Below, piece by piece: positions 28,501-35,430 of a stretch of DNA of 64,000 bases. The stretch's first letter is position 1. Each line of letters opens with the position of its first letter. The notes beneath the pieces were generated by a model. The model had not been told where the DNA came from. It saw only the letters and a program-made list of their open reading frames with translations, and searched no databases. Source of the stretch: Bemisia tabaci (taxonomy: Eukaryota; Arthropoda; Insecta; Hemiptera; Aleyrodidae); assembly GCF_918797505.1 (NCBI RefSeq), contig NC_092802.1, positions 17,009,883 to 17,073,882 on the forward strand. Reading direction: 5' to 3'. A program made the translations under genes and the position numbers.

Positions 28501-31464
28501 TATATTCTTGGTTTTAATTTTTTCTTCTTCTTATTTTGCTATCTGTTGTAAGAGGGGCGCGTTTTCGGCGCGCAAAGGGGGCGTATTTGCCAATGGCAGA
28601 TTGGCCTTATGGCCAGTCCGAGCCCGATTATCATAATATTTCGTGTGTAAAGCACTAATTGAATGTCTTTCTAGATACCTCAAAGAGACTTTATCGACAG
28701 CTCCTTTTTGAGTATGCACCACGAGTATTGAGGTTACAACGTATTTGATTCTTGAGGACAGTGAAGCGGAGTCAGCTCAAAGTGTGGATTTCGTTATTAA
28801 GTAAATATTTTTATCAACTTGTCTGGAGCCGGCTGTGCGTTGACTGATGCCGATGAGCTACTCACCAATACTGCCTAAGCATTCACAACAGAGGTTGACT
28901 ACCCTCTCTTATCACGAACTACTAATCATCAGCAAACAAACCTTCCAAATTCTGCGGTGTAGTATTTGTAATGACGCGTATTAGTCAAAGACCATGTCAG
29001 TTAGTAACGACAGACCTGAGGGGCTTCAAAGTTGAATGTGCAGATTTGGTATGTTTTAGTGTCTGTTATTACGTATGTTTCTCAAATACTCAGCCTAAAA
29101 TCTCAACCACATTCCAAACGATTCCAGCAATATATTGGTCATGCAATCTCGGTGAAAAATTGTGCTTGTTGCAGGGTCGGACTGGCTCGCATCTGAGGGC
29201 GTAGACCCTTGGCTGATTAAAGGGGCGTAATGTGATATTTCCTGGTAGGGCATTCCCTACGTGGAGAGGGGTTCAGAAAATTTTTGGCAAATCAGCACAA
29301 GTTTACGCTATTTCAGGTTCAAAGTTTATTGATCGCACGGAGTAAAAATTGCAAAATTGAACGTGAAGCACAGCATTGAGAGCTCACGCTTCGCGTCATC
29401 GCGCCTTCAATTTTTCAGATGCAGCACGGACGTCCATCAAGTACGAATAGTTGTATCTCTGCGCCGTCGTAAACACGCATCCTTTCCCTCCCTCTTTTTC
29501 CATATTGTGTTTGTTTCCGTTTGTCTTATTCGTAATGGTGCTTCAAACACTACGTGAGTAATACAGCCGAAGGTAGGAGAGATGTCTTCAGGCCTTTTTT
29601 TAACTTTTCTCCCGAATCAGAGCGACGCTTTATTGACAGCATGAAGCAGAGCATTGAGAGCTCACGGTTCGCGTCATCGCGCCTTCAATTTTTCAAATGC
29701 AGCACGGACGTCCATGAAGTACGAATAGTTGTATCTCTGCGCCGTCGTTAATGCGCATCCTTTACCTCGCTTTATTACCATATTGTGTTTGTTTGCGTTT
29801 TTCTTATTTGTAATTTTGCTTCAAACTAGAGCAGAGCATTGCGAGTTCACGACTCACGGCATCGCGTCTTACATTTTTCACATGGAATGTGGACATCCGT
29901 CTCATGCACCTTTAGCACCTTAGCACCTTAAAGCACCTTTCTTTACTCCTAACTCTCTCTTCTTCCGTTCATTAAAGAAATTGTTCTCATATATTCTCGG
30001 TCGTAATTTTTTTTCTTCTTCTTATTTTGCTATCTGTAAGAGGGGCGCGTTTTCGGCGCGCAAAGGCGGCGTATCTGCCAATGGCAGATTGGCATTATGG
30101 CCAGTCCGATCCTGGCTTGTTGGCATATAACCGGACAAAAAAATCTGTGTAATTCTCAGTCAGAAGCGCCCAAATAGTTTCTTAATTACCAAACGCTTAT
30201 TCCAAAGTGAAATTTTGCAACATTGAAATGTAGTTACATACTCTCTCCCGGAGAACGACAAACTGACCGTTAAAAGAACCTGCTTTATGCTGTCAATGAA
30301 GCGTCGCTCTGATTCGGGAGAAAAGTTTAAAAAAGGCCTGAAGACATCTCTCCTACCTTCGGCTGTATTACTCACGTAGTGCTTGAAGCACCATTACGAA
30401 TAAGACAAACGGAAACAAACACAATATGGAAGAAGAGGGAGGGAAAGGATGCTTGTTTACGACGGCGCAGAGATACAACTATTCGCACTTGATGGACGTC
30501 CGTGCTGCATCTGAAAAATTGAAGGCGCGATGACGCGAAGCGTGAGCTCTCAATGCTGTGCTTCACGTTCAATTTTGCAATTTTTACTCCTTGCAATCAA
30601 TATACTCTGAACCTGAAAATAGCGTAAACTTGTGCTGATTTGCCAAAATTTTCTGAACCCCTCTGCACGTAGGGAATGCCCTACCAGGAAATATCACAAT
30701 ACGCTCCTTTCACCAGCCAAGGGTCTACGCCCTCAGATGCGAGCCAGTCCGACCCTGAACTTGCATCCTCCAAAAAAATATTACGTAACGTACTGCAACT
30801 CGGAACTCCCATTCCTTTCCACCCCCACCCTCGAAATGCATGCTCAGATTCACCCCCCCCCCCCCCCCTAGCATTATGTGGTATATGAACGGTCCCTTTT
30901 CATTTTTTTGCTTGCTTTCCCTTTCACTAAAAACCATGTCCTACGTCTGTTTGCAGTTCGACCACGGAGCCCCTTCAGATCAAAGAGGAACCTTTGGAGG
31001 GTGACGAATTGGACTGCACCGACAACCAAACGGACGAAGAGGGCACGTCCGCAGAGGACAGCACCTTCGGCAAACCCAGCATCTTCGAGTGCGAAGTGGT
31101 CCTCAGCGAACAGGACCCTGCTAAACACGACTCTCGCCTCGAGGATTCCACCGAGCCTCAGCCTAAAAGACCCCGCGGGAACTCAATCAGTCACGTGACC
31201 GGCAGCGACAACCCCTCGGAAGCGCACTCCACGCAACTGCCAGAAATATCCAACAGGTGGCGCTGCTCGCCCACCCGCGAAGGAGATCTCGAGGACGCGG
31301 ACCTTTGCTTCTTCAAAAGCTTGTCTCCAGACCTGAAGAAAATGACGCCGCGTCAGAAGAACCGATTCAGGGTCTCTGTTTTGAATTGTATCGATGATGT
31401 TTTGTATAAGGATGTAAGGGATGAGAATTCGTTTGGTTCTTATGAGTGTACTCCGAAATTTTGA
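10328..31464 (+). CDS. MADF-BESS domain DNA-binding protein, three coding exons
   Basis: Coding join: 10328-10517, 26541-26694, 30957-31464; total 852 nt, 283 residues plus stop. Exon 1 ends in phase 1 before GTGAGA. Exon 2 is 154 nt, follows TTGTTCCAG and ends in phase 2 before GTAAGT. Exon 3 follows TGTTTGCAG and needs exactly two carried bases, so both junctions stay in frame. Residues about 21-109 read as a complete MADF domain: aromatic start, KKYPVLY, the AW..VA helix, then KEKWKNLR and PYYLSEHM. Residues about 229-265 read as a BESS motif (LCFFKSLSPDLKKM, then RFRVSVLNCIDDVL). Between them lie an IKEE sumoylation-type motif (123-126), an acidic stretch and a basic KRPR. In this family MADF binds DNA and BESS mediates protein contacts, so a nuclear transcription regulator is expected. 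A second in-frame ATG at 10364 is an alternative start. The domains and phases are read directly; the target genes are unknown. Confidence 0.85.
10562..10778. mobile_element. Palindromic short element in MADF-BESS intron 1
   Basis: GAATGTGGAAGTCAGCAG near the left and its inverted partner near 10757-10775 (GACTTCCACATTC), with inner arms CTGAATTTTGCGCG/CGCGCAAAATTCAG around 10714-10745. No clear target duplication. Confidence 0.55.
10779..12010. other. Intronic DNA, no gene recognised
   Basis: AT-rich intron 1 sequence. Frames of 60-80 residues lack recognisable motifs. Confidence 0.5.
12015..12545. repeat. Element or repeat with CTAGGGATTT motif clusters at both ends
   Basis: Irregular repeats of TAGGGATTTTCCGGAAT, AAATCTAGGGATTTTT and related words cluster at about 12020-12110 and again at 12445-12545, bracketing about 330 bp of ordinary AT-rich sequence. 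Both clusters run in the same direction, so this is not a simple inverted-repeat element. Confidence 0.45.
12546..13284. other. Intronic AT-rich DNA, no gene recognised
   Basis: Contains a short run of CTATCAA-type repeats near 12870-12915. No coding signal. Confidence 0.5.
13289..13672 (-). pseudogene. Mariner-type transposase remnant (helix-turn-helix part)
   Basis: The - strand frame 13672-13403 (89 residues) has the look of the second helix-turn-helix region of mariner transposases: RITFDELEVMVLSAARGLLY, then HLNFQKVSA, the P-x-LL segment and KEKRMKA..ILE. It stops before any catalytic DDD region and lacks a good start, so it is dead. A piece of the same region (ATCTTCGAATA, TTTTGATGAGCTAG) recurs in opposite orientation at 13298-13325, so the remnant is rearranged. 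Confidence 0.6.
14239..14405. mobile_element. hAT-type palindromic MITE, family J copy 2
   Basis: 167 bp, family J ends, perfect 8-bp duplication ATAGTGAA (14231-14238, 14406-14413). Confidence 0.92.
14515..14745. mobile_element. Inverted-repeat element, family P copy 1
   Basis: Left end resembles TATCGATTGCCAAAGTGCAAA followed by ATATCTCCGTTTACAACG; the inverted partner lies at 14700-14745. About 230 bp, diverged. Same family as 15511, 26738, 58085 and 63735. Confidence 0.6.
15230..15472 (+). repeat. Diverged solitary copies of the 130-bp YY1-motif satellite
   Basis: About two decayed monomers. 15345-15472 aligns along its length with the 20.1-22.6 kb satellite: GGTATTTTTCGACGAGAA, GTAAGATGGCGGACC, and AACATGCTATGTCGGCTCC. 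Roughly 30 percent diverged by eye. Confidence 0.65.
15511..15762. mobile_element. Inverted-repeat element, family P copy 2
   Basis: Ends in GATACGTGGTCTGGTAGTTT near 15722-15745, with the inverted ACTACCAGACCATCGTAC near 15524. Confidence 0.6.
15763..17082. other. Intronic DNA, no gene recognised
   Basis: Ordinary mixed sequence with a 10-G tract near 16640. No frame with a recognisable domain. Confidence 0.5.
17091..18636 (-). mobile_element. hAT-type element with tandem subrepeats, family E copy 1 (1546 bp)
   Basis: Ends CAGGCTCGGAATGGCC and the inverse of CAGGGTCGGACTGGCTCG, with perfect 8-bp duplication AATTAAAT (17083-17090, 18637-18644). The interior holds subrepeats of roughly 200-250 bp (ACAACTATTCGTACTTGATGG, GCGCGATGACGCGAAGCGT). 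No transposase. Confidence 0.93.
18645..19189. other. Intronic DNA, no gene recognised
   Basis: No coding or repeat signal that I can support. Confidence 0.5.
19190..19550 (+). promoter_or_regulatory. CpG-rich block, candidate THAP promoter and 5'UTR exon
   Basis: GC- and CpG-rich DNA stands out from AT-rich flanks. It contains a perfect CRE (TGACGTCA, 19325-19332), a CCAAT box near 19387 and, at its end, the donor CTACAG/GTAAAA (cut after 19550). Splicing from here to the acceptor at 23540 would give a non-coding leader for the THAP gene. The block is seen; its role is inferred. Confidence 0.35.
20140..21170 (+). repeat. Satellite array 1: eight 130-132-bp monomers with YY1/Pho-like motif
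   Basis: The landmark GTGAAACTCGG or equivalent recurs at 20151, 20281, 20411, 20543, 20673, 20805, 20935 and about 21067. Most monomers contain AAGATGGCGGC, followed by GTGGCCTAAAATGCTAAGTC. Confidence 0.95.
21352..21380 (+). other. Helitron-type 3' terminus
   Basis: Perfect 7-bp stem AGCTCGC/GCGAGCT with AAA loop, 8-base spacer, then CTAG followed by T. A second, longer hairpin (GCGACTCGC-GGA-GCGAGTCGC) lies upstream near 21275. Confidence 0.6.
21381..22715 (+). mobile_element. Helitron-like unit 2 with internal satellite
   Basis: Head to tail with unit 1: the same TTACTCTATA head begins directly after its CTAG. It repeats the head block (CRE at 21635-21642), carries seven monomers, then a tail with GGCTCGC-GGA-GCGAGTC and GGGGTCCAGGGGCACT, ending CCCCGGCTAG at 22715 followed by T. 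It lacks the extra AGCTCGC hairpin tail of unit 1. Confidence 0.55.
21660..22570 (+). repeat. Satellite array 2: seven 130-bp monomers, partly dimeric
   Basis: Monomer landmarks fall at 21694, 21824, 21954, 22084, 22214, 22344 and 22474, exactly 130 bp apart. Monomers 2-3 and 4-5 form a repeated 260-bp dimer (AACTCAGTCTGCGG type alternating with CTCGGTATTCGG type). AAGATGGCGG is intact in five of seven. Confidence 0.95.
22738..23031. mobile_element. Full-length palindromic MITE, possible TA target
   Basis: 294 bp forming one hairpin: GATATACCAGAACACGCATA at the left and its complement at the right, arms continuing to the ATACTTATCTTTATATAGTG centre. TA flanks the TACCAGAACACG ends, consistent with Tc1/mariner-type insertion (inference). 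Confidence 0.8.
23032..23532. other. Intronic DNA upstream of THAP gene
   Basis: No gene seen. A G run (13 or so) lies near 23219-23231. Confidence 0.5.
23561..25729 (+). CDS. THAP zinc-finger protein with C-terminal double-CxxC block, nested gene
   Basis: This is a single open exon of 722 residues. Residues 1-97 form a THAP C2CH zinc finger, a DNA-binding module: C4 and C9, FHSFP (26-30), W42, C61 and H64 in ICSRHF, and the closing proline at about 97. Residues 100-660 are polar and low-complexity, with a basic patch near 210-240 and two in-frame repeat blocks (361-428 and about 554-608). The C-terminus has C684-x2-C687 and C709-x2-C712, followed by WKSQF and stop. I recall this pattern as a conserved block in large THAP-containing transposon-like proteins, where a catalytic region normally follows; here the protein stops. 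A likely acceptor, CTTCCCAG, sits at 23533-23540, so a non-coding first exon is probable. The gene lies in the same orientation inside MADF-BESS intron 1. A domesticated transposon-derived regulator is my inference; the THAP call itself is firm. Confidence 0.85.
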   Translation: MPSCCVAGCPERNRSNRKANRERVFFHSFPLRERSPERYDAWVRYCGRGKDYVPSRHSCICSRHFNASDYDPSQLLKIKLLKSRHLQGARHLPGVLPTAPPPGVDDIERYPKKVPITGKDSTGKNLCLERSFMSNSGEESAQLGQSDPGRLLEANVIQNGTSVSYPVLGYVGSYLTSFRPILPRPAAHQRVNQDVSPKDPPKLHTNSSQPAKSRRRTKRSPSHRPEGPRKRGNGPRGAKEKQVQQIHTINTQSVTQRQPVVLLKTVGGQNLSDISEVPPTAGQVQAASLGTASFDSFSPVISGLCLPPQQACSNVRSSNSGRRIKPFVRIAPKVDPKQGTGTSSASTENSNPGTEVSEPRRNIPELQSPTRGNRKQALVCRNLPELQSSTRGKRKQALVCRDLPELQNPSRSDRKQTLICRNLPVLTPNPSISECVVSGDQPPPDPESMVTSDLVVCELECFDDLPNLQDPTGTIPNKNEESVIILANCNPEVNWLEPGISLEKEDSTKKCSNKSDFNPSSTTPFRPVTFSDSAVVQVAIKSNPDNFPQVDLKCDDSMPDDVSDSGHPVPEDELNSSYSIPEDASDSGNPVPDDTPESASEMPELKNEEPGSADPLRTSFQPAVSTASEHASSNGEDPPLEVIKEEFPTQDPLAGCEDLEVSNSSDTETFVVAWSCLLPLFENCRVCHNPVSRLKRYNDEQILVVQTWCDSCRDHRVWKSQF
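24641..24850 (+). repeat. Coding 60-bp minisatellite in THAP gene
   Basis: Three complete 60-bp units start at 24641, 24701 and 24761, with a partial fourth from 24821. The period is 20 codons, so length changes keep the frame. Each unit reads roughly R-N-L-P-E-L-Q ... R-K-Q-A-L-V-C, placing a cysteine at the end of every unit (residues 361-428). Confidence 0.9.
25222..25385 (+). repeat. Coding acidic repeat in THAP gene
   Basis: Units of about 23-26 codons are built on P-E/D-D and SDSG.PVP motifs, giving a Ser/Asp/Glu/Pro-rich acidic tract at about residues 554-608. Such tracts are common in activation domains or disordered linkers. No catalytic motif is visible. Confidence 0.75.
25730..26540. 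other. Intronic DNA between THAP stop and MADF-BESS exon 2
   Basis: AT-rich; probably holds the THAP 3'UTR and then intron 1 to the acceptor at 26540. No other gene seen. Confidence 0.5.
25903..25908 (+). promoter_or_regulatory. Candidate ATTAAA polyadenylation signal for THAP gene
   Basis: ATTAAA lies about 175 bp after the THAP stop. I see no AATAAA between the stop and MADF-BESS exon 2. If this signal is used, the nested transcript ends before exon 2 of the host gene. Confidence 0.35.
26541..26694 (+). CDS. MADF-BESS exon 2: second half of MADF domain
   Basis: This exon of 154 nt is too short for a simple ORF scan and was found by looking for the missing half of the MADF domain. A pyrimidine-rich acceptor (TTTTTTGTTCCAG) precedes it and the strong donor GTAAGT follows at 26695. 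With the G carried from exon 1 it encodes the tryptophan helix KEKWKNLR, the FTRDI segment and PYYLSEHMYFLTPYLK, the usual MADF end. The THAP gene stops about 810 bp upstream and a family P element starts about 45 bp downstream. Confidence 0.85.
26738..27005. mobile_element. Inverted-repeat element, family P copy 3
   Basis: ATATCGATGGTCAAAGTGTG at the left and the inverted TTTCTCACTTCGGCTATTGA at the right, with GGAGATACGTGG inside. Starts about 45 bp after exon 2 of MADF-BESS. Confidence 0.7.
27090..27320. repeat. Family Q tandem-type repeat, two units
   Basis: CGTTCCGATCAGTTCGCCTT...TCAATATCTCCATAGGCAAT occurs at about 27091 and again about 146 bp later. The family recurs at 41978-42280. 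Function unknown. Confidence 0.65.
27374..28626 (+). mobile_element. hAT-type element, family E copy 2 (1253 bp)
   Basis: CAGGGTTGGACTGGCTCG to GGCCAGTCCGAGCCCG, duplication ATTGTCAT/ATTATCAT (7 of 8). Contains two-plus subrepeats; right third matches copy 1. Confidence 0.92.
28635..29163. other. Intron 2 DNA, no gene recognised
   Basis: Unique-looking sequence between two E elements; no coding signal. Confidence 0.5.
29172..30114 (+). mobile_element. hAT-type element, family E copy 3 (943 bp)
   Basis: CAGGGTCGGACTGGCTCG to CCAGTCCGATCCTG, perfect 8-bp duplication GCTTGTTG (29164-29171, 30115-30122). Shorter than copies 1 and 2 because it has less internal sequence. Confidence 0.94.
30282..30757 (-). 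mobile_element. hAT-type element, family E copy 4, truncated
   Basis: Opposite orientation to copies 2 and 3. Only the CAGGGTCGGACTGG end (at 30757) is present; similarity stops at about 30282. Lies 200 bp before MADF-BESS exon 3. Confidence 0.85.
30957..31464 (+). CDS. MADF-BESS exon 3: linker, BESS motif and stop
   Basis: The acceptor is CTGTTTGCAG ending at 30956. The first base completes a serine codon begun in exon 2, and the frame then stays open for 169 codons to TGA at 31462-31464. It begins with an acidic, SUMO-like region (LQIKEEPLEG), continues through a polar, probably disordered linker with PKRPRGN, and ends with the BESS motif about 20 residues before the stop. Third positions are GC-rich compared with the surrounding AT-rich intron, as expected for coding sequence. 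This is the terminal exon. Confidence 0.87.
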
Positions 31465-31640
31465 GGCGCTGGTCCTAGAATCGTGTTTGGATCCTTGAAT
31501 TCTAAAGTGCTTGACGAAAAATCATTCAGTAGTGACAATTTGCGATACCGTGGTCCGAGAAACATGCCATTAGCTCACCCACCGCGTTCTAATCATGGTG
31601 CTGGATGGTGGCTCATGGGACCATTGGTACATTAGCTTCT

Positions 31641-31646
31641 AATAAA
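31641..31646 (+). promoter_or_regulatory. Candidate polyadenylation signal for the MADF-BESS gene
   Basis: AATAAA lies 176 bp after the MADF-BESS stop codon and is the first such hexamer downstream. Another lies near 32127. Which one is used cannot be told from sequence. Confidence 0.5.
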
Positions 31647-31649
31647 GCA

Positions 31650-33785
31650 TGGCACTCGTGCTACCGGTACCATAAATCATCATCCAGAACCATGTACCAT
31701 GATTACTACCATCGCTGTGGGTGAGGTTGTCAAGTGAGTTTCGGAAGACTGTACCTCTGTTCATACCAACCTAACGTCCGGACGATTTTTTGCTATTAAT
31801 CTAAGTGACTTAATCAATTTCAGAAATTAAAACACGATTCTATGATCAGCGTAACTGTTACACGTTGAAATGGATTTACACGACTTCTTCAACGGTCTTG
31901 CTCTCCCACCATGTTTTTCTCCCCCCTGAAAATTCCTGCTTAATTAGCTTAATAGTAGAGTCTGTTAGGTCTGTGCCAAAAACCACGTTTCAGCATCTAA
32001 AGCGATATAATTTTCCTCCCTACTCAGATGGAAATGAAAACTGATACAAATGAATACCTACTCGGAACTCGCAGTAATGTTTTCTTTATAATCTCATACA
32101 AATATTCTTTAAAAATTGAAAAAGGAGAAATAAAATCTTCATAGGTAACTAGAACTTGACATCCAAAAACTAAAAGAGGATTCTTCCAGATATTCTAACC
32201 TGCTGTTATCCCGTCTCTTCTCTAAAATTCGATACCTTTTCTCTTAGATTTTTATTTTCGTTTTCCTCCACCGAAGAAACTTTTGACTCCTCTTATTTAT
32301 TTATCATTTGTACCAATTACCTTTTAAGTTTAGATAGTAAGTAAGTACTTATTCCAATTTCTCTAGCCAAGCGCCCGTAGCGACTAAAATTTCTTTATAC
32401 CCCCCCCCCCCCCCCGAATTTTTTCCTCGAAATTGCCGTAGGCAAACGCCTAGAAGGCTTATTTGCCTTGAAAAGTTTACTTGGGAATACTTTCCGGTTG
32501 ACTGTTACATCTAATATTATCAACTATGGTATATTCGTTACCTGTCATTAACTTTTACTTTTTTCTTAGTCTGTAGTTAAAGCTTACTTTTTTATAAACT
32601 CTGCGTTGAGTATATTGACGCACTTCAGAACAAAGCATCGTGAAACAACAAAATGAGACAGATATTCTACGATTCATTGATCTCAGTATTTAAACACTTC
32701 TTGAGTAAAACTTCATTTTACCTAACTCTTTTCATTTTCACATTCTTTTCTGTTTTAAAGTGCGGTGGATTCTAAATGAATTCTCTTTCTCGGCCCTCTT
32801 TTTCTATTTTTCTTAAACTATCATGACACCAGAACTTACGGATTTGAGATATCATAAGCTTTTGACAACAAATATCTCGCACCTGTAGTTTTTAAATGTT
32901 TTCATTTAATTTTTGATACTCATGTCGTATGGTACATTTCTCTGGTTTTGAAAAGCAGAGTGTTTAAAAGATTTTTACCTTTCAGCTTTCTTTTCTCAAT
33001 AATACCATGTATGTCAAAATTTAAAAGAATTTGAAAAATTATTATTTAGAAATCAAGTACAAATACAGTCCTCTATTTTCAAGTTAATGTTAAATGTTTG
33101 TGATAATAGAAGTTAAGGCCAATTGTAGTCAAAATTACATTACTTGTTTCTCAATATATGTTGCTTATTATCATTGATCTTATTCAAGTCTTAAAATAGA
33201 TTGAAAAATAGTTTTCCGATTCGCAAAAATTGCATTACCTAAATTGATGGAGGTTTTTTCATAATTTCATTATGTGGAGGGCATTAAATCCACTTTTCTG
33301 GTATGATACATCGAAAAAATTAATTTACGGTCTCTCAGATGTTAAAAATGTGTCTGGTGATGTGTCACAGTGAAGTTTGCATTTACAGGATGTAACGTCC
33401 ACTGCCGGGACAGCTCAGCTAGGAGGCTTTTTTTTTCGGTGTACTCTGCATTTACAGGATGTAACGTTCACTGCCGGGGCAATTCAGCTAGCAGGTTATT
33501 TTTTTCTGTGTACTCTGGGCAAAGTAAATAGTTTTTGAACTACTTAAATTGTGAACGATCATACCTAATATTTGGTCGTTACTCCTGTCTGAGGATAGGA
33601 TTGAAGGATCCTTTGATGGTCCAAAAAGCTCATCTTCTAATCGCTTCAAGTCCTGAGCCATATCATCCTAACAGGCGCTGATAACTGATTAGTCGAGTAT
33701 ATCATTTTGGATAGACTGCTGTGTTAAAAAATTCAGCTTACGCAAACGAAATCGAAAACCTAGAAAAATGATAAAATTTCGTTCT

Positions 33786-33821
<36 letters not shown>

Positions 33822-35290
33822 GTGAGTGTTTCATGAGAAAAAAAGTTCCACAGTTCCACAGAATATTGCAATATTATAGGCATGGAAAAGAATAATCCAT
33901 TTCTGTGAATAACGGGTTCTCACCATTATTTTTTAACATTTTTCCTAAAACTTTCACTCTAAATAGGGCCACGGTTTTCTCTTCGTGGAATAAAATAAGC
34001 AAACTCAATCCAAATTCTATAGAAATGGAGATACTCACGTCAAACTACTCCAGAGGATGAAGCTTTGAAGTCAAAACATTTCATATGAGGTCTGCTAATA
34101 AACCGAGCAAACTTTATAATTAGAATTGTATGCTGAAATGTTAGGAATGGTCCTCTGAAGAACTGCTTTAACACATTTCTTCTTTTAAACTCCCTAAAAT
34201 TTATATCTTATTAGGTATACATTGCATTTGCTTTTCTGTAATGTTTAGCATTTCTGTCGGTTCAACTAGATTTAGTTTGTTTCCTTTAAATACAGATGAC
34301 ATTTCATTCGAACAACCTTTTGATTCTGGAAAAAAAAAATAGATTTTCTTAAATATCTGGAGTCGGGTCGTTTTCGAATCGGCAGATTTAAGTAATTTTA
34401 GCTCTGCAAACGAAAGTTTTTTTTGTTGCGGCAATATTAGTTCCGTTCGGACAACCTAAATTTTATGAGCACAATAAGAACATACTCGTTGTTCCAACTA
34501 GAAAATCTTACTCTGCGTAAGTACCTAATCGCGACGGAAAAAATTGCGTAGAAATGCTGCTCTCTTGAGAGAAAGAGCCTAATTTTCCAAATGATTTTAA
34601 AATTCTATATTGATCACCTCTTCTTGTGACAATGTCTCGATTGTTCTGTGGAAAATATTGAGTTTTCCGGTCTCCTCAAAAAGTCAGTATTTTTTTGGAA
34701 CATTTCTTGATATCGATCGATCTGCTTAAAAAAATAGGGGCTTAATTTCAGCCAAATCCTGAAAGAAAGAGGGGGAGGTCAAAAGTTGTTCAGGAGAAAG
34801 GGGGCTAAATTTCTTTGAGAATGAGGGGGACTACAGTTCAAAAGATCAAGAAACAACAAAAACATGATATCAAGTCCTGGAAATCAACTGTAAAAATGTT
34901 CACATTTAATGTGCGTAGGAAGAGGAGCAAATGCCCCTCCGCCCCAAAAACAACCCTGTAAAAAACGCGCCTTTGCAAAGGCGGAAGGTAAATTGAAAAG
35001 CCGAGCTTTGCCTGCTCCGTCAAAGAATTACCGCGGCTAAATATGTCGATCGACCTACTCTGCGAAGACCACTGCTGCTGGGAGGAAGGTAACTGAAAAA
35101 TTCAAATCTCACGAAATTCAGCGCGCGCCCCCGTTTTTCCCGCGTTTACGCGACGCGCAAGGGCGCATTAAAATTTAAAATCTCGCGACCTGGCACCCGC
35201 GCTAAACCTACTACAGAACTTCTCCATTTGCCGCCCTGCCAGATCATACGCTTTAATGAGCCGTAACCTAACCTCTAAATATTCACATTT
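31650..35290. other. AT-rich intergenic DNA, no gene recognised
   Basis: 3.6 kb of AT-rich DNA downstream of MADF-BESS. It includes a C run at about 32401-32415 and a 32-A run at 33787-33818. Frames up to 77 residues lack motifs. Confidence 0.55.
33379..33511 (+). repeat. 66-bp tandem duplication
   Basis: GCATTTACAGGATGTAACGT ... GGTGTACTCT occurs twice in a row, with a few substitutions. Confidence 0.85.
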
Positions 35291-35294
35291 TCAG

Positions 35295-35430
35295 GCGAGG
35301 CGACAACCCACTGGCGTCGGCGGGACCCAACGTCAACGGTGAAAACGGGGACGTCCAACGCTCAACATCCACGACTCACCGGTTCCACCAACCATCCACC
35401 GCCTGGCGCGACCCAACTCCATTTCAATAA
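35295..35430 (+). CDS. Weak candidate terminal exon of an unknown gene
   Basis: Follows an acceptor-like CACATTTTCAG. In one frame 44 codons are open to TAA at 35428-35430, reading R-G-D-N-P-L-A-S-A-G-P-N then polar residues. The base composition shifts from AT-rich to GC-rich exactly at the AG. No recognised family and no partner exon found, so this may be chance. Confidence 0.22.

Noticed and set aside
30874..31198. 84- and 106-residue ORFs overlapping exon 3
   Set aside because: Shadow frames of the BESS exon; the phase-2 frame is the coding one.
35260..35280. Telomere-like TAACCTAACC
   Set aside because: Only two units; no (TTAGG)n array.
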